Assembly: GCF_027942865.1 (NCBI RefSeq)
Contig: NC_134526.1
Coordinates: forward strand, 18,643,784-18,707,783
DNA: 64,000 bases
DNA from: Odontesthes bonariensis
Taxonomy: Eukaryota; Chordata; Actinopteri; Atheriniformes; Atherinopsidae
Direction of reading: 5' to 3'
In this document: positions 49,769-61,028 of the stretch, piece by piece
How the letters are laid out: each line of letters begins with the position of its first letter
How positions within the stretch are numbered: position 1 is the first letter of the stretch
The notes under the pieces: model-generated
Seen by the model: only the letters and a program-made list of their open reading frames with translations
What the model was told of the DNA's origin: nothing
Databases searched by the model: none
Position numbers and translations under genes: made by a program

Positions 49769-50610
49769 GATTGTCATGCATGAAGATGATTTTGTTACGG
49801 AAACTGTGGAAGAAAGGGGCCAGCCAGCTCTCTCCCCATGAGTCCGCCACCTCCTTGCTGATGTCATGGCCTTGTTGGGACATGGTGGCCGTCCACCGAC
49901 CATCCAGGGTTGCACGGTACTCATCAGTGAACAAGACTGTTTGAAAATGACTCTTCATGTATGTCTGGGCCCACTGCAATTATTTCTGCTTGGTTACGGG
50001 GGGCCGAATAGAAGGTTTATGCATGACTGCAAGCCTCTGGAGGATCCTCCACCTTGAGGCACCAGCAGCTTCAAATACCTGTTTGCTGCTTTGTACTGGC
50101 ATTTTAGCAGCTGCTCTCTCAGTCTGATGTATTTGTCTGGCAGAAACCTTCCTCATTGTGCCTTTATCTGCCACAAATCTCTTAACAGTACGATGATCAC
50201 GCTTAAGTTTTCGTGAAATATCTAAAGTTTTCATACCTTGTCCAAGGCATTCAACTGTTTCACGCTTCTCAGCAGCAGAGAGATCTGCCTTTTTCTTTCC
50301 CATATTGCTTGAAAATGGCGGTCCGCTTAATGTGGAACGTCCTTCTTCAGTAGTTTTCCCTTTAATTTGGCTCACCCGTTAAACTGATTATCACAGGTGT
50401 CTGAGATTGATTTCAGTGATTCAAAGAGCCCTGAGACACGATACCATCCATGAGTTTAAAGGAAAACAAAAACATGTAATCTTTATGACACTTAAATACA
50501 GTTTGCGTGATAATTTGGAAAGCGGTGTAAAGTTGACATTCGTTATATTTGGCAGAATGCACTGAAAGTAACTCACAAAGAAGACACACCAAAGTGGATA
50601 TCACGTATAC
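49769..50610 (-). pseudogene. Degenerate Tc1-like transposon with broken transposase
   Basis: The transposase start MGKKKADLSAAEKRETV is at 50303 on minus. The N-terminal HTH region (TLDISRKLKRDHRTVKRFV) and an SRWRILQRLAV region are readable. Then come QWAQTYMKSHFQTVLFTDE, with the first catalytic Asp, and NKIIFMHDN, with the second. Frame breaks separate these blocks. Sequence between the catalytic residues is deleted, and the Glu-containing end is missing. Upstream minus sequence to about 50,610 (GAGCCCTGAGACACG, AAACTCATGGATGG) is typical of the 5' flank in this family. The copy is dead and sits between gtf2f1 and alkbh7 in the minus orientation. Confidence 0.8.
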
Positions 50611-50899
50611 CTGCAGTATATATAAACTATTTATATTCTAAGGCCCATCCCCTGCTGATTCCAACATGTGCAAAAACAAATAATTAAATACATTTAGGGT
50701 TGACGTCCTCTTCAGCAGCGCGAGCTAATTTAATGGGAAGTTCGGGCCCAAAATGAGGAATACTTTTGTAGAATCCTGCTTTTATTTCAACCAACAAGTC
50801 TTAAGAGAAACTCATTTGGTCAATCGAGTCCATTTATGATGTAAAGATTGTGAAACACAGCACGCTGAGGTGTTTTTTCTTTAGGTCAGAATTCATGGT

Positions 50900-50905
50900 T
50901 TTATT
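50900..50905 (-). terminator. alkbh7: alkbh7 polyadenylation signal (proximal)
   Basis: On minus, AATAAA lies about 70 bases after the stop codon. A second AATAAA is present further downstream at about 50,781-50,786, so two 3' ends are possible. Confidence 0.6.
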
Positions 50906-50972
50906 ATCTCCACTGACAAAATCCTGTGAGCCAAGTTTATGTTCATATCCAGGCTGAGGGGCAAAGTGGGCG

Positions 50973-52870
50973 TTAGCCCGGAAGGTTCCGACAGATGACC
51001 GAGATCCGACGCTGCCGAGGGACTCTCCGTCCGTTGAACGCAGACTCCTCATCCTTCAGGATCTCGTGAGTGAAGTCATATCTGGCCTGGTCCCTATGCA
51101 TATGTTAAAAGGACATGATGTGAACACAACCACCACACAGCCCACAAGGAAAGATGTATGTCCTTCCTCCTGTGGTACTTGAGTATTGAGGCATTAACCA
51201 TTAAACACTGTAGTTATCAACTGCTTAAGCACTTAATAAATGGACAACATCTAAACACGTTATTTGAGGCAAGTAACATATCAATTGAACCTCAGTATGT
51301 AGAGGGAGCGTCGGGACAGCAGCATGTCCAGCCATTCTTTGGGAGCGTCTTCTTTCACTAAGCGCATGATGCTGTCTGACAGAAGACTCAACCCAGCAAT
51401 GGTGCTGCCGCAAAACTGAAAAAGTAGAAAAGTGGTAAAAACACAATCAAAGCAAAGTCTGCGGAATTCTAAGAATGCTGGCAAGTGGCGATTTGCTCCT
51501 GTCCCCGGAAACTATGCCAAATGTCTTCTTTGAAGACCCACCTTGACACTGTCGACATGGGGTTTGATGTAGCCAGTTTTGTCCAAATCCAAAACATGAA
51601 CAGGGCCCAGGAGGGGACTCCCCTCGGCAAACGCCGCAGAACGGAGACGGTTCAGCACCTCCTCACATGCTGGCCCCCACCTCCCACGCTCAGTCTCTCG
51701 GTAGCCGTGAATTGCCTGGTTGTGTGTGAGGAAGCACGGGCAAAAGAGAGTCAGCATTGCGGTCAATTCAAAACATAATGAACCACACATGTATTTACAA
51801 TGCAGTGCAACACGTATTTAAAGGCTAGTATTTTGCCTTCACGAAAGATTAACAGCTGTTAGGAGCACTCTCTCTCAAACTGGGGATCAGGCCCCTTTTG
51901 GGCAGTGAAATATGAAGTAAAAAAGACAAAAGCGGCAATGCAAATCTTTAATTCACTAAAATTCAACCTGGATTCTCTCCTATTAGTTGCCAATATATCA
52001 CCACAGAAAAAAAAAAGGTATACCTCAGTGGTATTCCTGGAACATACCACAGATGTAGAGCAATTCTTCCAGCAGTGGCCTCATAAAAGGTAAGGTCATG
52101 TTCAAAATGACGTCAAACCATATGAAGTATTCAAACTATATAATTATGTATACATTTAAATGTTTTAAAAAAATATATAATTTGAAATAGTGTTGAAAAT
52201 AATGACGCATGCCTTTACTTTGACACTAAAAAAAAGACTTCGACCACAAACCTGGAAAAACTAACAAATTATTACGTCATCACGTTGTTTACCCTTTATA
52301 TGTTCGTCATGAACTCAGTTGTCGAACTATCGGATAGAACTTTCCTGTACTTTATACAGCAGTTGAGCGAGTGGTCTGCTGACAGATGTAAACGACGGTT
52401 ATGTCTGAGTGCTATATAGTCTTATGGTAGCCTATGGTTATGAACAGTTGAGGTGACCCTCTAGAAAAGTATCACAAGTCTCATTTAGCTAGTTTTCTTA
52501 ACACAGCGCGTGTGAAAGTGACCCCTCAACTCAGCACCCGTCATGGTGGTGAGCTTATTCACATAATTGCAGTGTATCATTCGCTATAAACATTACTTAC
52601 GTCGTCCCAGTGGTCGAATTCGTAGCGTTTCTTCTTCAGACTTGGCTCCAGCTCTTGCAACAGAGCAGCCTCCTCCTCCTCAGTGATGAAGCCCGTCCTC
52701 ACCTCCACCTGAGACCCAAGTGTCTGCACCAGCTCCCGGCTTGACCCCACGATTACCTCATCTCGGAGAGGTGACAGGCCGCCGCTGGCGCACGAGCTCA
52801 AACGACGCCGGTGACTGAAGTAAACGGCTGGTCTGTGGGTTCGTTTCAGTACCGTCAGCAACAATTTCAT
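50973..52870 (-). CDS. alkbh7: AlkB homolog 7, mitochondrial 2-oxoglutarate/Fe(II) dioxygenase
   Basis: A member of the AlkB dioxygenase family that localises to mitochondria; in mammals it is linked to programmed necrosis and fat metabolism, and its substrate is debated. Coding exons on minus: 52601-52870, 51542-51715, 51291-51415, 50973-51093. All have GT-AG borders and matching phases, giving 229 residues (human 221). The start [18 protein letters not shown] is arginine-rich and lacks acids, fitting a mitochondrial presequence. Fe-binding residues are visible as H143-x-D145 (KPHVDSVK) and H199 (YDFTHEIL). Arginines near the end (RRISVICRN) fit 2-oxoglutarate binding. The conserved [10 protein letters not shown] and [13 protein letters not shown] blocks support the family. 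It lies tail-to-tail with gtf2f1. Confidence 0.95.
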
Positions 52871-52959
52871 CCTCCTATTGGGATTTCAAACAGTCAGTGA
52901 CCTCGTGCAGTCCTCTTTACCTGCTATTGCGTTTTGGTTTAGTTGACAGGAGTCAGGCT

Positions 52960-53015
52960 GCTATGTGAGACGCCATATTGAAGCCGCAAAGCATTGTGGG
53001 GGGAGTAGTCCTACA
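52960..53015 (-). promoter_or_regulatory. alkbh7: alkbh7 promoter with YY1- and ZNF143-like sites
   Basis: About 100 bases upstream of the start codon, GCCATATTG (52972-52980) resembles a YY1 site. On minus, GACTACTCCCCCCACAATGC continues as TTTGC, close to the ZNF143 (SBS) consensus with its ACTAC and AATGC blocks. Both motifs are common in housekeeping and mitochondrial gene promoters. Functional use is inferred. Confidence 0.35.
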
Positions 53016-54527
53016 ACGGAGGAAAAAAACGCTTGAAACGGTATTGAAGAGAATCTGAAAAGTTGTTCGATAAAAGACACACTCTCTGTTTATTTGATTT
53101 CGTTATATATTAAAATGACAACATTGATAAATAAAAAATGTCTTCGTATATTACAGTGCGTCATGTGGCACACAACCTCGCAAATAAATACCTTTTTGAA
53201 TTTGAGTCTTTGAGTGTAAATGGTCTAAAACAATCAAGACTTTAAAGATGTGCAATCAACAATGAAGAGCAGCATCAGACTTTGGTCATTTGCCTAAGTC
53301 TTATTTCCATCATTGCCTGACAGTTTGCCTCATTATACGCTATATGTTTCCATTATATCTCTCTGTGCAGACTTCCAGGCATGCATGCGATGCCCAACCA
53401 CAAGATTTTTACTGAGTGCAAGCCTCCATCCTGCCCTTTTGCTCTCATGGCTTTGGGATATGACAGGAAAAGGGCTCAGTGGCAACACAGAGACAGGTGC
53501 GGAATGAAGTGGTTGTAGTCCTTCACTGTAAACAGTGGAGGGCAGTGAACACTGATGACTATAACGCTGCTTTAATGCGTGTCAGTGTCTGGTCAAAATC
53601 TTATAAGTAAACATCCACCACCAAGTGTGTGAGTAGATTTGGATGATATAAACATAAAGGTTTGATACATTGCAGGGCTGGCTCGTTAAAAGCAATGTGC
53701 ATGGAGTCTTGATCGCAAAGTACAAAGTAAATATTGCGATTGGATTTTCAATTTATCGATAATTTAGTGGTTAATCGTGTGGCTACTATGTATATTAGAT
53801 GTATAACTGACTGACAACACAAATTTGAAAAATGAAGATGATTAGAAATAGATTCTATCATATTTTATGTGTATTAAGAAGTAACTGGAGAAAGAAATAG
53901 AATATAAAAATTGAAACCAATAAAAGAAGAGAAAAGAGAATAGTCTCTCTTTTATATTTACTGTGTCCTTTATGTGTCCACACGGTGAAAGATGAACATT
54001 TATATGATAATATTTGTGAGTTATGAGTGAATAAAGAAAGATTTCTTAGGGCAGATATAATGGTGACTTCATCCTATTAGATAGCCCCCCCCCCTTAAAA
54101 GTCACTAGCCTACTTACCACTAAGGACAGGTTACCTCTTTGCTCCAGCCTTTTCTTTGTCTTCAGTTGAACCTGTTGTCAGTGAAATGCAGGTACATCAG
54201 GAAACTGCGGATACTCATATGAAGTAAATCAGGCGTGAAAAGGGTAATGGTGTAAGAGAGCCTGAAAGAGACTGAGGAACAGAAGGAGACGGATGAGCTT
54301 GCCGGTGTGAGGACCAGCTGCCTCACCTTACGAATGACTAGGTTATTAATTGTGGTATTTTTTAAAAAAACAATATCTGCACTTGAGTGAATTTACTACA
54401 TCATTTGATTTTTAATAGGTTCAAATGAATCCACTGCAGGATTCTTATTGCTCCTTCTGTTCTCCTACTGTTTGTCTCGGTCACTGAGCATCCACAATAC
54501 AACTAACTCACACACACCCCCTTCCAA
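53016..54527. other. Intergenic, no gene recognised
   Basis: AT-rich sequence between alkbh7 and the cacna1a-like gene, with no exon or transposon ends recognised. Confidence 0.4.
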
Positions 54528-54528
54528 C

Positions 54529-54578
<50 letters not shown>
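54528..54578. repeat. (AC)n microsatellite
   Basis: An uninterrupted AC run of about 18 units follows a shorter, CG-interrupted part. Confidence 0.95.
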
Positions 54579-56535
54579 CTAATGCGATGCCCATTTCAGT
54601 GCTGGATACCATGTTTCAGCCCCCAGCATTACATTCACCCAGCCATAATGAATGTTTTGGGTTCATACTCCCAGTTGGTACACTCATTTAAAGCCGATAG
54701 TTTTCTGTAATATCGTTGCTCAGCTTTTTCCTGGAGGCTTCATTATAGCCTCTGTCGAATCATGCAGCTAGAAGGAAAATCAACCCAAAACTAAACTAAA
54801 CAAAGCAATGGTCATTTAAAAAAAGACAAAAAAACACTGGTGGGTTTTGTCCCTGGTCTTACTGTGCAATAGTTTGCACCACAAAGTAAGGATGTCGCAG
54901 AACAGACAGACTTTTGCTTTTGCAGCCATTTTTGTGGAAGAAATAAGAGGAAAATAGACAATATTTTTGATGAATAGTTTATTTGCAATGGTGCCATGAG
55001 GTGACATACGCCCACGTTAAGTTCACATGTTGAGGAGGACCTTCTATGTCCTCTGCCCATTGCCATGACTAGGCTGGGTTTCCAGCTCTCTAATATGTGC
55101 ACGTGCTGTAAGTGTATGTTCTCTTCTCGGTCAGTATAGGAAGCTATTATGCTTTAAAGGCCATATTGAGACTGGTCTGGTATGTTTGCCTTGATCCATT
55201 CATTTAACTTGAGTTTTTGTGTTGCTTTAAGTAAAGTTGACTGTTCACCATAGTTTGTTGTTTGTGCATGATGTGAACCGTTCTTGCAGAGGTTTGCATG
55301 AATTTCTGCAACGGGTCTGTGGAGGGCCGGGTTCAGCAGGGGCGGAGTGCTCTACATGCATACATCCATTGAATTATTCAGCTTTATGAATCATTGAGTC
55401 ACGCCACTCCTTTTTTAGGCCCTCGCCTCAGAGCTCCAGCCTCACAGCCACAGACTATTTGAATATCTCACAGAGAAAGAAAAACAACAGGGAATTGTGC
55501 AGACACGTTTCATCTTCAGAGATGCACCGGATGGGCTTTTAAGCATTAGGCAATGAAACCAATAATTCAATCATGTTTAGAGACATGGCGTATTTTGCGT
55601 TTTCAAAATCATTTGTATAATTCATTCTACCTCCCTGACTAAAATCATTAAAAGTTAATTACTTTCTCCATCAAGTTGAGAAGAATAATCCCTTTTTGGG
55701 GGGTGGGGGGGCAGGGGAACAAGTATGTCGTTGTCATTTATACACTTGCTACCCAGATTTAAGCTTCCAAAGAGAAGGTAAACACCTGAAGGTTTTCACA
55801 CATTATTTCAGAAGCATCAGTCATATACAATTTTACCGAAATGCCCAAGCCCGATCTATGGATTTTACACTGTTATCATATATCAATAGAAGGGCACTAA
55901 CAGAAAAGGGAGAGTGGATAGTAAGAAACCCATTTATTCAGTCATGATGTTATAGTTATACAGACAATTAGAGACAAAACAACGTGCTTCCTGTGGCGAC
56001 TGTATGGAATAACAGGTCCGGACAGAAGGCTGCTGCTACTCAAATGGCTCCACCTCTGAAGGGCGGTAGATCATTTTACAGATCATCACACTCCGCTGCA
56101 AGCACACACTTTTGTGAGCACAAATACACAAGATGTAAAGGCCTATAAACCATAGCTGGAATTTTCAAAGACAAAAATAACCCATTTGCAACGTCATTCA
56201 AATGCAAATAGTCATACACTGAAAAACTAGAACAGATCCACAGAATAATTATTGTATTATACAATAATATATCCGTAGCTAAACTTTCTCATTTATTTTT
56301 TCTTCATTGGTTGTGTTGTTTGTGGTTTTCTGGGTTTTCTTCCCGACGATGTAACAAAGAGCTCATAAGTCTCTCTTTTAATAAATGTGTTGTTGTGCGC
56401 TTGTTAGATCCATACATTAGGATAACTTTGTTATCAACCTTAACCACTTTTAACCACAAATGAATTTCAAGCCTCACTTTATGACCTAAGTGAGTAGAGA
56501 AAATGGATGAATGAATGAAAAAATAGCTCATTTTG
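54579..56535. other. Intergenic, no gene recognised
   Basis: No exon recognised. A G-rich run (ggggggtgggggggcagggg) lies at about 55,698-55,717. Confidence 0.4.
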
Positions 56536-57127
56536 AAATTGATGGCAGCAATACATCTCAAGAAGGTTGGGACAGGAGCAAACAAATGCTGAAAAAGTAA
56601 GTGGTACTAAAAATAAATAGCTGGTGGAATATGTAGCAACTAATTAGGCTAATAAACAACAGGTCAGTGACATGATTGGGCATAAAAAGAGCACCTTATG
56701 GAGGCAGGGTCTCGTAGAAGTAAAGTTGGACAGAGGTTCAGCAATCTGCAAAAAAACTGCATCTATAAATTGTGAAGCTATTTTAGAGCACTGTTTCTCC
56801 TTGTAAATTTAATTATTCCATCATCTAAAGTACATCTCTATCATCAAAGTACCGCATCATCAAAAAGTTGGATGGCAATAATCATTGGGTCCTCATCCAG
56901 CACAGCATAAATAACAGGCATGGTTTTTTTCATGAAAATTACTGCTTGAGATCAAGAACACGTCTAGAAATCATTGTCTGTAAACACAGCTCACTATGTT
57001 ATCCACAAATGGAGGTTAAAGCAAGAAAGCTAAATTGCAAGTTCCATCTATTACAACAGCATGACTTTGTAGTAGAAGAGTCTGGATGCTGGACTGATCT
57101 GCCTGCTGCCCTGACAGAGGACTGTTA
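56536..57127 (+). pseudogene. Internally deleted Tc1/mariner-like element
   Basis: The stretch starts with TTGATGGCAGCAATACATCTC, then AAGTAAGTGGTACTAAAAA, CAACAGGTCAGTGACATGATT and TAAAAAGAGCACC, then GTCTGTAAACACAGCTCAC and ATCCACAAATG, and ends with ACAACAGCATGACTTTG and GGACTGATCTGCCTGC. This is the landmark order of an abundant teleost Tc1-like family, with most of the transposase core, including the first catalytic Asp region, deleted. Stops and deletions make it inactive. Confidence 0.65.
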
Positions 57128-57364
57128 AGCAGCTGGGATCCTATGTCAGGTAATTACGGGACAATATTCCTCTCTCAAAGGTCCAGCAACTATCATGCTA
57201 TTTGTCTTGTCTTGTCAGTGAAAATAGTTACTTGTGACAGTAACCGCCTGGTTACAGCAACAACGTTATGGCAATTGGTGTTGTATGCCAAGTTGGCAAA
57301 GGTGAAAAATCACATCCATAGCTGTAGCTCTGCTGCGCTCTCCATGGTTCTGAAATGATGCCAG

Positions 57365-57365
57365 C

Positions 57366-57430
<65 letters not shown>
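57365..57430. repeat. (ATCT)n microsatellite, about 16 units
   Basis: Uninterrupted ATCT tetranucleotide array, likely polymorphic. Confidence 0.98.
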
Positions 57431-58559
57431 GACCTTGTGGTAGGGTCAGCCTCGACCGGAAGTCTTGGCTAAGTGGACTCAAAGCAAAGGATCCATTTCC
57501 AACATATCGGATAGTCGTTTAAGGTCGCGCTGTGATCGATTGGCATTCGCACGTTCAAGGTTTCTGTTCTGACTCAATATGTTCGAGAGGTGAGAGGAAC
57601 GTGTTGTCCTGGTCACCCTTAAGTCTGTATTATACACGATAACTTCCCATTCACTGAGGGGGCTATTTGCGGAGTCAATCAATTAGGTCAGATAGGAGAA
57701 TGTTTCCCTGTGATGAAGTTTGCTTCAGTCTTCCTTTCATCTGACGCCCAACGTAACGTTGCGGCAGCACTTTACTGATGGTGTATACTGAGAGATTCCT
57801 GGCATGCACTGAATATGACACCTCTCTTTACCACCCCTCTCCATTTCTCAGTTGGAGATTTCCAAGTGGAAGCACACAAAACGACTGCTTTAACGTGAAA
57901 TGATGTATTATGCGAACGTGTAGCTGCAAGAAGCAATGTTGCAGTTCTGGTGGGTGTTTTCTGTCCACGTCCCTTTTTGCTTTACCCGCTTTGCCAGTGA
58001 AAATATGTGTTGCATGCCTGGGGTTTAGCGCAGAGCATGTGGTCACACCTTGAACAAGCAGCAGTGTTTTGGTGGTGAGATGGAAAAAGGAGCCTCGAGG
58101 AGACGAGAGTCAGGGAAGAAGATCCTCGACTCAGTTTCAGGGAGGGAGGGAGAAGAGAGCTCTCTTCGTCCATTAATTTTCAAATGTCTGTTGCTAAGAA
58201 TAGCCTCTCCCCTCCACCTTCCCTAACAAACACACGAAGACTTGCGCGCGCACTTCTTTGACGTGCATTACTCTATCCAACGAGCTCGTGTGCGCGCAGT
58301 CATTGTCAGCTTGGGATGCAGCTGTGTCTTTTTGCCGGAGCTGCATGATGCCAACACCCCCTTTTATACCCCTCTCAGCCACGCATACACGCGCATCTGG
58401 CTGTAAAAAGTATATTTATCCTACCATGGTCTTCATGAGACACGTAAGGTTGCTAGATGAAAAATAAGTGGGGAAAAAGAAGCAAAAAGGGAGGAACATA
58501 GACTTACAGTTGCTGATGTCACCTAACTCTCTACACCAACAGGGTATTTTACGCAGAGG
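57431..58559. other. Intergenic, upstream of the calcium channel gene
   Basis: No exon recognised. CpG and GCGC content rises towards 58,240. Confidence 0.4.
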
Positions 58560-60155
58560 TCTAAGTCAACTGGGTACAGCTTTAGCCCAAAGCACCTTAA
58601 GAGAAGCTGGCGATAAACGGCGCCTTCACGCGTGACAGAAGTCTGGAAGTTGGACGAGCTGCGTGCGTCATCTGCTGTGGCTGCAGAGCCTACCATGCGC
58701 TCATTATAGTTTACACAAGCTCAAGACAGCGATTAGGCGGTCGTTGCGATTTATTCGATTTATAGGCAGAGCCAGGCCTGAATTTAAAGGTAACAGCCAG
58801 TCTCCTCCCTTTCATTTTCGTTTCCATCCATTCACCGATTCATCCATCCGTCCGTTTGTCCCTCTCCTCCTCCCCTTGGGGTTGCTGGATGAGGATAGAG
58901 GAGGCCGTGGAGAGCGCACTACCCTACTCCAATGAGAGAGGGAGAGAAGAGGAGAGAGAGAGAGAGGACGCTCTGTCAGGACATTTGGGGCTCATCGGTG
59001 CGGACGAAGGTAGACTTTTCGGGGCGGGGATGGTGAGGGACTTTTTCGGCACTGCTGCATCTCGAACGGCCAAACCAAGATCATGAGAGAGTGTAAGGCG
59101 GCGGAGAAGCAGCCGTCATACCCTTGTCTTTGACGACGCCGTCCGTGTGTCCCTTGTTCGTTTCTGGATGGCCGCACAGGTGAGGGGCTGAAGATGATGG
59201 TTACAACGAAGAAGGATGCTGTTGAATTCGTCTGAGAAAATTACTTTATCTACACAGCAAGACAGCAATGACACCGACGTTTCGAAGGAAAACGGTATTT
59301 TTCTATGTCATTTCTACTCGAGATTATGCATCCTGATATAAGACTCGTGAATAACGGATGTCAAAATGTTCCTGGTCTCAAGGCTTGTCAGAGCGCACCT
59401 ATAAAATAACTATAGGCTGGCGGGAGCCACGTTATTGCCACACACTGTATCAAACATTGCGGATGTTGCAAAATAAATAAATAATAGTAGCTCTTCCCTT
59501 TTCGATGCCTTTTAAGTCTTTGGAAACGCGATTATTTCTAAAATGCCAAGCTGAACGTCACTGACCGCCGTTTATAGCAAGGCTGCGAATTATTTTCAGA
59601 TTCTTTTTCAAGATTATATTTTTTTTTTGTTGAGGCCTATAGATTTAAAGATTGTCATCACACTGCTGTCATGAGAGGAGCTTAATGAATCGTTCAGGAA
59701 GGTGCAGGAGCATCTGGTACACTCTGATACAATCATGAACCATGCAGAACATGAAACATTCATGTCAGTCTCCCCATGATTTCATGTTGGGGGGCGAATC
59801 CTGCTTTATACGGACATAAGAGCGGACTAAGACTGAGACACCCCGCAGCACTACCCCACCGTGCAACCAGTCAGCCAACCGACCACACATTTAATTTCCT
59901 CACACCCACAATTGGCCGTTGGCAGAGACTCACAGAGAAGGAGACAGTACATGGGCGTCCTCGTCTGCTAGAACCAAAAGCCGCATATCTGCTCACCGGG
60001 TGCAGGTGTTCATCGTAAGCTTAAACGACAACCAGTTGTGCATATGAGACGTTCTGATCCAGATGGGATGTAATGTTGTGTGGCTGCACAGCTGAGCATT
60101 GGTCTCCTTCTCCGCTGCTTCGTGAAGATTGGTGTCCAAGATCGGTGTCCACAGA
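58560..60155 (+). promoter_or_regulatory. cacna1a: Promoter and 5' UTR region of the Cav2-type channel gene
   Basis: CpG-enriched sequence with GA-rich tracts (58,930-58,970) precedes the start codon. Several short upstream frames occur (e.g. 58856-59086) with no recognised domain. An in-frame TGA lies at 60123-60125, upstream of the chosen ATG. The transcription start and any upstream untranslated exon cannot be placed without transcripts. Confidence 0.35.
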
Positions 60156-60460
60156 ATGGCGCGGTTCGGAGACGAGGTACCGGCCAGGTATGGTGGAGGG
60201 CCCGGTGGAGGGGGCCCAGGAGGCCGCGGTGGTAGCAGGCAAGGTGGACCCCATGGACACGGTCACGGTCATGGCCACGGTCCACCTGGACCCGGGACCC
60301 AGAGAGTGTACAAGCAGTCTATGGCGCAGAGAGCACGGACAATGGCCCTCTATAACCCAATCCCCGTGCGCCAGAACTGCTTCACTGTCAACCGTTCGCT
60401 GTTCATTTTCAGCGAGGATAACTTCGTGAGAAAATACGCCAAAAAGATCACCGAATGGCC
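60156..60460 (+). CDS. cacna1a: Cav2.1-like voltage-gated calcium channel alpha-1 subunit, first coding exon (partial gene)
   Basis: Encodes the cytoplasmic N-terminus of a Cav2-type presynaptic calcium channel pore subunit. The exon gives 101 residues and a split codon. It begins [14 protein letters not shown], then a Gly-rich segment with five His-Gly repeats (residues 33-42). The near-invariant [20 protein letters not shown] and VRQNC follow, then [12 protein letters not shown] and [10 protein letters not shown], the end of the N-terminal domain just before helix S1. The MARFGDE start with SMAQ and PVRQNC favour CACNA1A over CACNA1B. The start is fixed by an in-frame TGA at 60123 and a good Kozak context (A at -3, G at +4). 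The exon ends in phase 2 at a U12-type donor. Exon 2 (the S1 segment) is not seen before the window ends. Confidence 0.92.
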
Positions 60461-60472
60461 ATATCCTTTACC
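60461..60472 (+). promoter_or_regulatory. cacna1a: U12-type (AT-AC) 5' splice site of cacna1a intron 1
   Basis: Directly after the conserved ...ITEW-CC codons the sequence reads ATATCCTTTACC, an exact match to the minor-spliceosome donor consensus ATATCCTT. The preceding frame and phase match the position where Cav2 coding exons 1 and 2 join. Voltage-gated channel genes are a known home of AT-AC introns. Confidence 0.85.
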
Positions 60473-60997
60473 TGGCATTGTACAGTGAGTAAACGCTGAT
60501 GTTGTAGGCCTTGTCCACAGGTAGGTTTGATATGCAGAAGTCATTTCCCCCATTTTCTTCCTCTTATTTCATGGGCTGTAGGTTTTGCATAACATAACAA
60601 AGGTGTAACAAGCAGATCCATCAGTAGCTACAAGTCCATCTGATGTGAACCACAGGACGTGACAGAGAAAATGCTGGACATGCAATTTGTATTGTGGTTA
60701 ATTAAGAGGAGGGGTGTGAAGCGGCGGCCCCTTTTACGAGGCTGTTGAACACCATCAATCATATTTGATAGTAATTTCGTGTCACAGTCGCGTGGGACTT
60801 GCTTGTTAGAGACATTGCCTGTGTGCGGTGTGTGTGTGTGTAGCGAACGTGTGATTGGAGGGGGGTGTTTAGGCGTCTATGGTTGCTGATGTCAGCAGTA
60901 GGCTATAGGCCCAACGCCTTGTACAGAGAGGATGTGGAGTGGGGAGAGGTGGGGGAGACCAAGGAGGAAAGCTGAAAATAAGCAGCAACATTATGTC

Positions 60998-61028
<31 letters not shown>

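Noticed and set aside
60129..60155. A longer N-terminus for the channel beginning at 60129
   Set aside because: That codon is TTG, not ATG, and an in-frame TGA lies at 60123. The MARFGDE start at 60156 matches the family.
60073..60429. 118-codon + frame overlapping cacna1a exon 1
   Set aside because: It is a shifted shadow of the Gly/His-rich coding sequence, with no family resemblance.
60461..60488. Exon 1 of the calcium channel gene continuing to a GTGAGT donor at 60485
   Set aside because: It would insert eight residues not found in the family directly before S1, whereas the AT-AC donor at 60461 is an exact consensus and falls at the conserved exon end.
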